DNA of 64,000 nucleotides from Opisthocomus hoazin (lineage: Eukaryota > Chordata > Aves > Opisthocomiformes > Opisthocomidae): contig NC_134433.1 of the NCBI RefSeq assembly GCF_030867145.1, forward strand, positions 8,321,216 through 8,385,215. Reading direction: 5' to 3'. The notes beneath the pieces are model-generated. The model worked only from the letters and a program-made list of their open reading frames with translations. It searched no databases and was not told where the DNA came from. Made by a program: the position numbers and the translations under genes. Shown in pieces: positions 1 to 12,000 of the stretch; positions within the stretch are counted from its first letter, which is position 1; each line of letters opens with the position of its first letter.

Positions 1-90
1 AGAATCAATCTGAAACAATGGATGTTCTGAGTGACCTTCTGAAATGCACTGAGAGGGCATTCAGCAAAGACCCTAAGAAGAAAAAGACTG
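1..90 (+). CDS. MYBBP1A: MYBBP1A exon a (partial at window edge)
   Basis: The frame starts at base 3 and encodes residues 1-29 of the fragment, [20 protein letters not shown] then SKDPKKKKT, with one base left over. It is followed by the donor ACTG|GTGAGT at 91. The true 5' boundary lies at or before base 1. This is the end of the helical body and a short lysine cluster, ahead of the next conserved helix block. The following intron (91-1194) holds nothing I can assign. Confidence 0.85.
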
Positions 91-3000
91 GTGAGTTCTT
101 TCTACAGAAAGAAATGGAGGGGGATCATTAATGGCTTGTCAAAAGACAGAAGATGGCAGTTTTGCATTAGTGAAGCGCTCTGACTGCACGGGTTCTGGCT
201 TATCCCCAGGAGAATCCCCTCTCCTTCACTCTGTTTCTTTGTCTTTCTAAATCTCTTGTCTCTTGCTCCAGCTCTCTGTCTGCATCCTCGGTGAGTTGTG
301 TTCGTGTGTGCCTCTTAAAGGATAGGTGAGCTTCAGAGCTGGCCATTGTTCAGATGAGCAGTGTCCAAGGGAGTTCACTCTTTGAGTCCTTGTTCTGTGC
401 TGTCCAAGAGCTTGACTGAAGTGATATCCATCTGCCAAGGCAAAGCTGAGGGCTCTCCTAACAGCTGGCAGGCCTGAAACTTGGTACTTCCAGAGCTCAA
501 GTTCTGGGCAAACGAAACGTGTCCTGTGTGTAGATACAGCCTGTTTGCTGATTTGGGCTAGTCCTCGTTTAGGGCCTGCGGAGCCAGGTTGGGACTTGAC
601 CAGGAAAGAACCTGGCTTGGTCTTCCGGCTGCCTCTCTGACTGTGGTCTTGTTGTCCTCTTTAAATCTCTCTGTAAATCTGAGGGTACTGTGAAAATAAA
701 AGCTGTAATTCTGTGGTGGCTTGGTTGTATGTAGATCAGGATTCCCAAACTTTTAGACTAATGGACCAGTTTCAAATGTCAACACTTTTCATGGACTGCA
801 GTGACTCCTGATTTTATTGGAAACACTATAATAAAATGTATATGCCTTTGCTGACTAGCTGCTGATTGCTTTAATGTGGCCAAGTAAGTGTCGCGTGGCT
901 TGCCGAACTGCTAATCTAAGTAATGATTTAATGAGTAGCAGGTTTTGTTACCTGGTAAGGCTTTGCGGTGGCCTAAAGACAATTTTAGTCATGTTTATGG
1001 TTAATAACCTCCCAATACAGCTACAGTCGTAAGCTTCACACTTGAACATTTCTGGTCTGTGTTGCTGAATGCGTACTTCTGATGGTCAGCCAGAAGGATT
1101 ATCTTTTTTTCCTTGGTGAATATTTCTTTAGTCTCTTATTGACGTGCCAGTGCAGTGTTTTTACGCTTTCCTGTCACTGTTTGTTCCTGTGCAGGCAACG
1201 CAGAGCCGGGATGGGTTGAGGTGATGGTGGAAATCCTTCTCTCTCTCCTCGCCCAGCCCAGCCTACTCATACGTCGGATTACCAAGAGCGTGTTTGTACG
1301 GATATGCCCTAACCTGACCAAGAGGGGCTTGCAGCTGATCCTGGATGTAAGTGAGGCATTAGTAGGGCGTTGTACTGTTCGCCTGTCTTGTCCCTAACAG
1401 ATATACAAGCATGTCTCTGGGATTTTGGGATTAAATAAAAGCCTTCTTGATCTGGAAAATATCTGACATAATGTGTGCTACTGAATTTTAGAAGTAGCTT
1501 GCAGAGACTTGTTTTTTGGGTTTTTTTTTCTTTTTTTTTAATGGGAACCTGAGATCTGCTAATTTTAAGCTGTATTCTTTGGTAGTTTTAGGCTGAAGAA
1601 ATTCCTGAGCCAGTTTATATAGCTGGTAGATTTTATATGTGAGTATAGATGGTAACAACTTTTTTCTAGAAAGGCTAAGCATAAAGGTGCTAAAAATAAG
1701 GGAGACGGAAAATCTGAATTGACTGTACCACTGAGTAAGGTGGTGGCTCCTGGGAGAGTAATATGTGGATTGCAAAGATGAGCTGTTACGTACTTTATAT
1801 GATGAACCTAACACTTCATTTGTAACAAATCAAAATGTGTGATGTCACCAATCTCTTCAGTTTTCTCCACCTTTTTTGTTTCTTATTAGAAAGAACTTAG
1901 TGTATTAACAAACATGATATTATAAACCAGAAAGTTGAATGCCCTTACTTACTGTTTCATTATTCCGCTGGCTTACTGTGCCAAAATTCCTGTCTGTTCA
2001 GACAGAAATTCATCAAAGCAAAACACTGAAAAAACGCAAGTCCCTCTTTTTCACAGGTTCTTGACCCATACCAAGAGCAAAATGAAGAAAGTGCCGTTGT
2101 TGTAATGGAAGAATCGGACAAAAAGGTCAAATCTGCACAGAACATGGTAATTGATGTGCCATTGCCAGTGGCAAATACTCTTCGGACCTTTACTGTTTAA
2201 AAATTATGTTTCTCCTGATCTGTGGTAGTAGATGTAATTGCATTTCTCTGTCTTGAGTAAAATGGGCTGTTATTCTATTACGATTTATTTTTAAAGTTCA
2301 ACACACAAATGGCTTGTTGGAAGTGCATGTTTATTAGTCTCTTGGCCTTGACAGAAGATGCTGTTGTAGGTATGGCTGTTTGAATAGATGACTTCCTCAG
2401 AACAGATGACTGCATCCTGAAATTAGCACAGGCCTCTCTTTTTTGCAGCCACAAACTGAATCGTTGCTGTGACGCACAGCCATCTGAATTCAAGATGTTG
2501 GGTTTTAAGATCTGCAGAGATTTGAGTCACAAAGCGTTGCAAACATCAGCAGAAAGGAGAGTCAGATGGGGGCTGTTACTTCGGGTGTTCCTTGGAAGCT
2601 TCTTTGCATTTAATACGACAGAGAAGTCTGTATTATGTTCTGCTTTTAGCTCTTGTGAAGACCTGGTGTCTCATTATCTGGGGACTGGAAGCAAGGCAGT
2701 GGGGTGAGGGGAGGCTTGAGTTTTTATTGCTGAACAGTGATACACTGATACACCTGAGAACTGAGTAGGGGTTGAAGAATGGTGGGGTCAGGAGATGAAT
2801 TTTTCTTCCTCAGGACGAGGAAGGAAGCAAGGACTCCTCAGATGAAGATGACACTGAGGAAGAGAGTGACAGTGGAGATGAGGAAAAGAATGGAGAAGTT
2901 GATGATGATTTTCGCAGTCAGCTGATGAATGTTCTCCAAGCAGGGAATGCATTGGTACGTTTTCACTGCCTACCTTAATACAGATACCAGGAGGTTTGGG

Positions 3001-6000
3001 GTGGTGAAAGATTACCTAATACCTGCATGCTATCAGAGCCCATGCAGTGAGAACTCTGGCAGTCATCTTTGTATGGCAGTTGAAGCAGGAGGTCAGGATC
3101 TGCAAAGCAAGCTGTGAGCAGAAGTCACGTGTTCTTTTATTTATTGTTAGTATGTCTTGAGTGCTTTAGCTTGTCTAGTCCAACCTGATACAGCTTGTAT
3201 TCCTACCTGCAATAAACGAGATTGATGTCAACTAAAGAAATGAGATATTGTTAGGTGGTGCCTGTGTTGGCTGGCCTGTGGAGGAGTATGAGCCCTGTAG
3301 GTCACTCTGGAGACTTCTTGTAGCAGTATTGGAGTGTGGTTTAATGATTCATGTAAAGGCTGCAGACATAGCAACACACTAACCCCTTTACTGAAGGAGC
3401 AACAGCACAGAGGGAGTCAGTGTCGAAACCTCAGCCTCTTCCCTCTCCTGATCCTCTAGCTCTGTGCATTAGTACTGTGCAGCCAGAATTACCTGATAGT
3501 CTAGAGGTAGCTCTGTCCCTGCTATGAATCCGATCTTGGCGAAGTACGTGAAATGACATGTTGTTTTTGCATTCTAAAAACAAAAGGGAGGAGAGGAGAG
3601 TGATGAAGAGCTGGATGACGAGGCTATGATGGCTCTTGACAAGAACATCTCAGCCCTTTTTGCAGAGCAGCAGAAACGGATCCAGGAGAAGAAGAATGCA
3701 AAAGAGAGGATACGGAAAGAGGAGATCCTACGCAGGGATTTCAAGATTAAGGTGGGCGATGAGTGTTTGATGTGAAGACTTCTAGCTTACTAGCATGTTA
3801 GTTGTAGCCTACTGCATGCCGTTAGCTACTTAACACTGAACGGCTTGTGCATTCACGTATGTCATAAGCTCCTGGAGGCTGAGACTGGATTGTTCTAGCT
3901 TTGTACAGCACCTGGCACAGCAAGGTGGTGGTCAGTGGCTGGGGGCTTCACACACCTACTTCAAAACAAAAAAATAGGACTGTGCTATCAAAAGGTGAAC
4001 TGTGGTTTCCATTTGCTGATCTGAAATACTTCAGTTTATTACATCCTTCCCCACACCTACCGAAAGGACAAGCTTGATGTGCCTTAGTGTGGTATGTATA
4101 AAATCCCTCTGGTAATTTTACAAGCTTCTTTGTGGCTTGTTATGCTAAGAAGATCATGAGGATTATGGGTACCACCCCCTGGTTGTTTGTGACTGTAATG
4201 CTGACTTCAGGCCGCCTGGTGTCAGCATGGACTGTCCAGGATATTCAGGCATCCAGGGACAGCTCCGGCCTCTCACGTGTACAAATGTCTGGTGTCGGAT
4301 TAGCCAAGATGAAGGCTGAATGGTGTAGCGAGCCAGTGCCTTCACTGCAAGTTGGTTTGGATGCTGTGCTAGAAGAGGCTGATTTTATGCTAATGCACTG
4401 TTTGGAATTCAAGGGAGGCTTGCAGGGGTGACAACTGTCAGTCAGTGGTGCTAACAGAGATCTGTGCCATGTTATAGCGACTGCAGGTCTGGCCAGGGGG
4501 CAGTGATTCTCCCAGCTGCTGTTTCTAAATGGTGTCACTGCATGAAATAAGGCTGAAGTCAACAGACAGCCTTTAATCTTCAGTTTTGAAGTTTTTAGTC
4601 TTCAGTTTCTCATGCCCTAACAGTACAAATGATGGCAGAAGGTGTACAGATCTGAGCTGCAAATAGTTTTCTTCAGCCCCCTCCAGCTGCCTGAAGCACC
4701 TGCTCTGGGTGGATCCACCATGTTGTCCTGTCTATATTAGTTCTCACGTCAGTAACTCTGTGTCTGCAGGTGCTGGATCTGATTGAAGCGTTCCTGGTGA
4801 AGCAACCGGAGAACCCCTTGGTGTTTGACGTCATTGAGCCCCTGCTTCAGGTGATTGAACAATGCATGACCTCAGACTCTGAGAAGCAGGAAGTTGACTT
4901 CCTCCAGAAAACAGCCCATATCTTCCAGTAAGTGTCTGTAGTTCTCCAGATAATAGACAGTGGCTTTTGATAGACACTAGTGGTGTTGGTTGAATCCCAG
5001 AAATTGGCCTTTCTAAGGTTGAAGATCGTAGATATTCTTATAGATTATGTAGAATTAGGTTACCAGCACCACACACACACACATACACCACTTAGTAATA
5101 ACCTGCCAGAGAGAAATTAAGATCCTACCCTCTAAGATCAAGGGTAGATTTGGACTAGATATAAGGAAGAATTTTTTTACAGTGAAGGTGGTGAAACACT
5201 GGAACAGGTTGCCCAGATGCCCTATCCCAGGAAACATGCAAGGTCAGGCTGGATGGCGCTCTGAGCAACTTGACTGAGCTGAAGATGTCCCTCTAGAGAT
5301 GACCTTAAAAGGTCCCTTCCAACCCAAACTATTATATGTTCCTGTGATTTTTGTAGTCTAAGGGACTTCAAGTGTCGAACCTGTTTGCAGGTGGAAACCT
5401 TAAGAACAAACATTGGTATTGCAGGCACAGTGCCGTGTCACTGAATATCTCCACAGGCCTCTGACCTCCAAGTCAGACTGTGCAGCAACTCCCTAGGCTT
5501 ACAGAGTTGCTACTGTGGCTGGAACGAAACTCCCATCAAGTTATTCTGAAGACAGGCAGAGTGCAAATTCTCTCTGTTCATGGCCAGAAATGAGGCACGA
5601 TACAAGCTAGACACAGACATAATGCATGGTGCATGACATGATGTGTCCTCTGTTCACCGCTCCCTGACATCCTCAGCACTGCTCTAAAGCATTTTTAGCT
5701 CTGTTCTCTACTCCCTTTTGAGAAGCAGTTCTGCACTAACAGGGTTTGAGGCAGCCAGTCCCCTTTGTGGGAACTCTGGAGGAAGGTTGACTGATGCTTA
5801 AATAGGTGCTTGAATGTGAAGAGAAAGTCTCCTCACCCTTCTTCCCATAGCAATGACTGCCTCTTCTGCTGCCCACAGCTGGCGCTGTTTTTGTGTATGT
5901 GTTGCCCTGAGCCCAGTGGTGAGGGTTCATAGCCATCTGTTCCTCAGAGCTCGTTCTGCAGGTAATGGTTTCGGGTTTGTTTTTAATGCTCTTTCAGGAA

Positions 6001-9000
6001 CTCATTGTGCCGAACTAAACAGTACTGCAAGAGAGTGGATGCCCTGCAAGAAGATTTGCATGCTTTTGTGGAGAGGCTTGTGAATAAAGCCTGCAAGCAC
6101 ACTGAATCTTCAGTGGCACTGTATTATTTCAGGTAAGTGTTAAAAATGAGCATTTCTACTCAGTGCTGTGACCATAGCTGGCCTGTGAGCAGGCATAATG
6201 TTTCATGTTAAAACAGTTCAGAGAAGCGATAGACTTGATGAAGGTTGGGTGCCAGCGTCTGTGTCTTACGTGAGGGCTCGTCAGTCATCGTGGCAGTCTG
6301 AAGCATTTTCAAACAGATGTCTATTTTTTGGTGATGATCATCTGTGGGCTTTGTGATACTGGAATGGTCTGGTACAGCTTTGCTGGTAGTGATTGATAGC
6401 GCTTCCTTGAGGCTTCATTGGGGAGTAATGAATTGTGTGTGATTCAGTGTGGGGATGAGTGTAATTTATAGTCAATCTGAAATGGTCATTCTGCAAATAC
6501 TCTGGTTTCCTGTCTCCATGATAGCACAGGGAGGACAATAATGATTATGAGTCCTGACTGTACGCACCGGTATTTGCTCCTTTGCCACTGAATGCAGGTG
6601 AATTAGGATAAGCCACATGTCTGTCTGTTAGGAAACCTGAGCAATCTTGCTGTTCGCTGGTGTAAATTGGAGTGCCATTTACCAGTAGTTGCTCCTGTGA
6701 CTTGCAGGTAGTTTCAGGAGGACTTTGATACTCAGTCTGTGTATGCAGTGGCTACCATATTCCATGGTCAACCCAACCCTGTGTCATCGGGCAGTGTTAG
6801 CTTGGTGGCACACCTGGCTTGTGGCTGTGCAGGAACCATGGTACTTACGGCAACACAGGGCTGGCTGTGTGTGCTGCATGGCTCCGACAGCTTCCTCGCA
6901 GTGACAGTCCTGAGTGAAACTGTGCCGATTAATACAACATTTCTCAAAAGCAGCAGGCTGTCTGCATGCTCTCTCAGTTGCTATGCCTGAGTCCTCCAGC
7001 CACACAGCAGCCTGGGCTGAGAGGGTTGCACTGCAGCGCTGGCTGAGCTGTGCAGGCTTGGAAATCCTGAGTGAATGCAGAAGTCCTCAAGAGTGCTAGT
7101 CAAAAACATGAGCTTGAGGAAACCAGGTTGATGGTGGGGATGTGTGACTGCAGTGACAGATAATGAAATGATGCAGCCTCCTAAGATTTATTTGTCTTTA
7201 AGTCTGGCAAGAGTGGGTTAGACTGAGAGAAGGGGCGTGCTTGGGTGCTTTAGCCCCCTTCGTACAGAATAAGCTGCCTGCATCACTTGGCCTCTGCTGT
7301 CAGGTGTCTGCAGTAGCACCGTAACACTGTGGTAACTGCTATGTTCTCTGCTTTTCCTTTTCTTTTTTAGTGCCTCATTATACCTGCTCAAAGTGTTGAG
7401 AGGAAATGTGTCTGATAAGTCGCCAGCTCCTCCTGCCTCTCTGCCAGAAAAACAGAGCAACACCACCCCGCAGGCTTGTCAGGTAAGACAGCAGGCTGCT
7501 CGAGACAGTGTTTTTTGCCAGTAAGGTTGCATTGCCCCGTTTCGTTGAGTGGGTTTTGCTTAGTCTCACTGTTTCTGCTGTCTGCAGATACCTGTCTCCA
7601 TGATTTGTTTTCCATAAAGCTGTCGTGTTCCCATCCCCTGCCGGCCTTCGCCCTCTTGCCTTTGCAGTGCCTGCTGCCTGTAGCCACCAGGGGCTGCTGG
7701 TGTACAGTGGATCCAGGTTAATTGCCTAAGAAGCCTGATGTGTATTTATGCTGCTCTCCTGGCTGATTTGCTGTTTTTCCCATTAACCTCTTGGCAGTCA
7801 CTCTTGAGTTGTTTCCTGGGAGGGTGCTGAGGAGCAGGGAGGTACAGGACAGTGATAGGTGAGAGTGAACTCTTGTCTCTCTGAGGGTTGGGGTGAGTTA
7901 TCTCAGGGTGACGAGAGTGTGGAGCAGCCCTGATTTCAGTGGTAGTTGTTTGCAAGGAGACTCTTCATGCAGTTGTGCTATGGGTGCCTATTACTCGGGG
8001 AGACTTAGTGTCTGGTTCCCTTTCACCTACTATCTCTGCTGCGTTTCACAGGTCTCTGAATTTGTTGACTCAATATATTGGGCAGGCCACTCCAGTCACC
8101 TCCACTAGAAATCTGGCAAGTAGTGTTTCACCAGCTAGTCTGGTACTTGCCTCTGAACCTCTCAAATTGCGTGCAGGAATTAGTAATGCCTTAATCCTGT
8201 TGACATTTTGTGGGGGAGGAAAATAAACAGGACTACCTCACGACAAGGGAGGGCCTTGAAATTACAAACTCTGAGATGATATTAGCAGCTGAAAAGATAG
8301 CCAATGTTTCTGAGGCTTAGTGAAAGACCATGAGTGTTAATCCAGGCAGCTCTTGTTCTGTGCTGGGCCTTTCTGGGAAGAAAAACAGATCTGTGGGGAA
8401 TATAAACAACATACTTGACGTTGAGGCTAGAGTGAGACATGCTTCACAGCATCGCTGTACTTCCTTGTCCTTCCCAGGTAAAGCTATTATTCCTGCAGGA
8501 ACAGAGCTGTGGTCTTCATCAGCCGAGAACACAGCCAGCAGCTGAAGTGAGTTGCTGCTTTGAGGGAAGTGACACAGTTGAGTTTGTGGGATGCTGCTGG
8601 TGCTGACATTGTGTTGAGGCCTGGAAGGTTTTGCCGTGGGGAACCAGAGACAAAGGTGTGGTGTGTTTCCAGGGAGCAGTGCTTTGTGAGCGTAATCCGG
8701 AGCTTTTCAGTAAGCAGCAGAGTGGAACTAGAGCAGACCCAATGATGCAGTGGCTAAATTTATGGAAAAGCCTGTTACTACAGAAAAAAATGTTTACAGT
8801 AAACATTGCGTGGGAGGAAAAATGCTTTTTTTTTTCCTGCAGATGTGTATGTCAAAGAAGTGTTAAGTATAGACACTTCACTGGGAAACTGAGGTCCTGG
8901 ATTTCAAGATCCATCTACTCTGTTCCACTCTAGCCTGTGCTCTGCTGCCGTAGCACTGGAAGTTCAACCTGAGAACGGGACACAACGTTAACATGGCTTT

Positions 9001-12000
9001 AACTTGCTACATAGCCATGGAAAAATTGATTGGGCAGGGGTTCACAAAAGGACCATCCACTGTTGTGAAGATCACAGGTTTGACCTACTGGGCCTTAATT
9101 TTTCTTTCTTCCCAGAGAGCTGTGTTTCCCTGGCAGTAGGAGAAGAGTCAGGAATGTCAGGACGCAATGCTCCGCACTGCGCTCTTTATTCCCCACTGTG
9201 TTCTTAGTTCAGGTCCATACGGCCTGTGCAGGTCTCAGCTGGTTGCTGGGTGTCTGGATTTCTTGTTTGCCACCAGAGTGGGATATGAGGGCATTTACAC
9301 AGATCTGGGATTGCTGGATCCCTAATCAGGGCTAGGGCTTCTCTGCTGGGTACCTAGAAATCCTGGACATAGCTGCTAAGTGTGTGGTAGATCTAGATAT
9401 CTACAGATGATAATACCTACAGATTCAGGTAGCTCTACAGCTGAGAACACCGTGTGCACAGCACAGCTGCTGCAGGATGGTCTTTGAGTGGTCTGTGAAC
9501 CTAATGTGTGTTGGACATGCCTACCACAAAACCTGGAAGTACGGCCCCCACGCTACACCACACTACATCCAGTGTATGGGGTCTTTCTAGAAAGCTGTGC
9601 TGCCCTTCCATAACATGGTCATACTGCTGTCGGTACTTGGGAGAAGAGCATGTTTGGGGCCCACTTTGTTGTTTCTTCATGGTTCTGTGTTGTATCTCGT
9701 AGGCCTGTATCGTAGAAACTACCCAAGAATATCTGGTTGTTTGAAAAATCTGTGTGCACTGGTTGAAATTAGTTACTTCGTTGCTAGTCATTCATCCATG
9801 CATTTCACTGGGATTTTTTTTGTTCTGCTTTTTCCCTATAGCTTTTGAGCACCGGTTGTTTGGATATGGAGAGAGTGACTGTGATATATCAGCAAGCACT
9901 GACACAATTCTTGACTAAACGGAACAGTGCCCTTACAAGCTCCATGTTCTGTGATCTCTTCAGACGCTTCCCGGTAAGTGTTGCTGACTCTGTGGTATTT
10001 GTCTTCCAGTGGCTCCAAAGTACAATTGTAGTTCTAGGGAAAGTAGGGAGAGAAACTTCTCCACTTTATTGAGGGCTTTTAAAATGGCTGTAAGGTTTCC
10101 TAGGATCTTCACCTGCTCAGACTCTTAATACTGTGCGTTTTGATAGCAACTCTGCAGAAGGCCAGGATCTCATTTGTGGTTTGGATTGGGATACTGCATG
10201 GAGAATGCAGATTAACAGAAGGCTGCTCTTTAAAGCATAGCCTAAGAAGCCCTATTTTTTTACCAGCGTTCAAGACAACGTGATTGAGCAAGGTTTTCAC
10301 AAAGGCAGAAGGGGTAAGCTTGTTTAAACAGCTAATGTAGCTCTGGTCCAGCTTTGCTCTGGCTACATGCTCAGTTTCTCAGTTTTATTCCAGGAAGGCT
10401 GTAGAGTGTAAAGCCTAATTGGAATCCAATCTGAAAGCCGGATATTCAGACAGTATCAGTGTCTGAAATGTTTGAGGTATTTCCTGCAAACTTGACCCAT
10501 GCCTGAAGCTGGTCTCCACTATGAGGACAGCCAGTTTTTAAGAAATAGGCCTTGGGTCTGAATGTTGTACAGTTCTTTGGGGATTTTTAGGTCAGAATGT
10601 GATAGAGACAGTTGCCGGAAGCCCTTTCTCAAGGATTTCAACCTTTTAGAACTGATGCCTGATGGGAGGGTGGGAAGAAACATAGGCTTGTGTAACTGGG
10701 GGAAGATGCTTTCAGACTCTGAGGGAATCCATGCAGGAGAGAGTTCTTTTGCGTACCAGATTTCTTAGGACACCAGCCCACGATGCCACCCACGTAAGCT
10801 AGTGAAATAGGGGGAGGAGAAGGGTTGTGTGCTGCCCACGTGAACAGCAAGCTTAAGATCACATCTGCAGGTTTCTAGATCCTGTGGGTTCCATGTGACT
10901 GTTCCTTGCAGAAATGCCTTTTAAAACCTTTAAGCTCATCCATTTTATAAAACAAAAGTAATGATACACACAGATATGGGCCAGTTTAAAGCTGGACTTT
11001 GCCAACTTGCTGGAGCTATCTGTTCTTTTACTAGTCTTCTTATCCTCAAAAAAGAAGCCATTTCAGGTGGCGTGGTTGGAATAATCATCTGCACAGTATG
11101 TCAGTGAACTGTGCAGCAAACTGCTGTCCATGCTTTGTCAGGACCATACCTTCCAGTGCCTGATAGATGACATTAGAGGTAGGCCAGTAAGGTATTTGCA
11201 ATCCAGATGCTTTCTCATTTCTTTTGTCTGGATTCTTTGTGCCCCTCAATTTGAAAATACTCTTGTCTATAAACATAGAAATTGGTGGATTAGGCCAGAA
11301 CAGAGGTTCATCAAGCTTTGCTGACAAGTACCCCTCCTCTAGAAAGGTTGTTTTGATCAACACTTGTTACAGAGGACAACTTTAAAATAGCCTATCTCCA
11401 GGGAGGCTTTCCTCCTGACACAGTTGTTTCTGGCTCCTTTAGCACGTGGGTTCACATCTCTCCCCAAGCTCTGGCATTCTCCAGTCTAACTCAGCATGTT
11501 CTCCTTTGCCTGTGGGACTGTTCCTCTGCACAAAGTGAACTGCCTGTGTAAAGTATCGGGCAGATGCAGACTTAAACCAAGAACCAGGCAGAACGTAAGA
11601 GATGAAATCTTTGCCTGATCTTTCCAATTTAAGAGTTTTGCTGCTGATTTCCTTGAGATCAAGATTTCACTCAGGGCTGGTGTGAGCAAAGCTGTTAATT
11701 TTCAAATAAGCTGTTGCTGATCTCTGGGCACTTTTCTTTCTTGCGGCATTTTCTTCTCACTCAGGAAGCTGTGTAAAATACAGACTGCTTTGCTTGAAAA
11801 ACAAACCTGTCTGTCAGCAAACCACTAATAAGAGACTGTGTCTTTCTTTGTTACAGATCATGTGTAAGCCATTAGTAGATATTCTTGTCAAGTCTATCAC
11901 AGCGGGAGCCAGGCAACATCAGCAGGTAAGAAGGAAAGCAAACAAACAAAGCTGTATTAAACAGTCAATCGGAGAAGTCGCTTAATCGTGGCAGGTCAGA

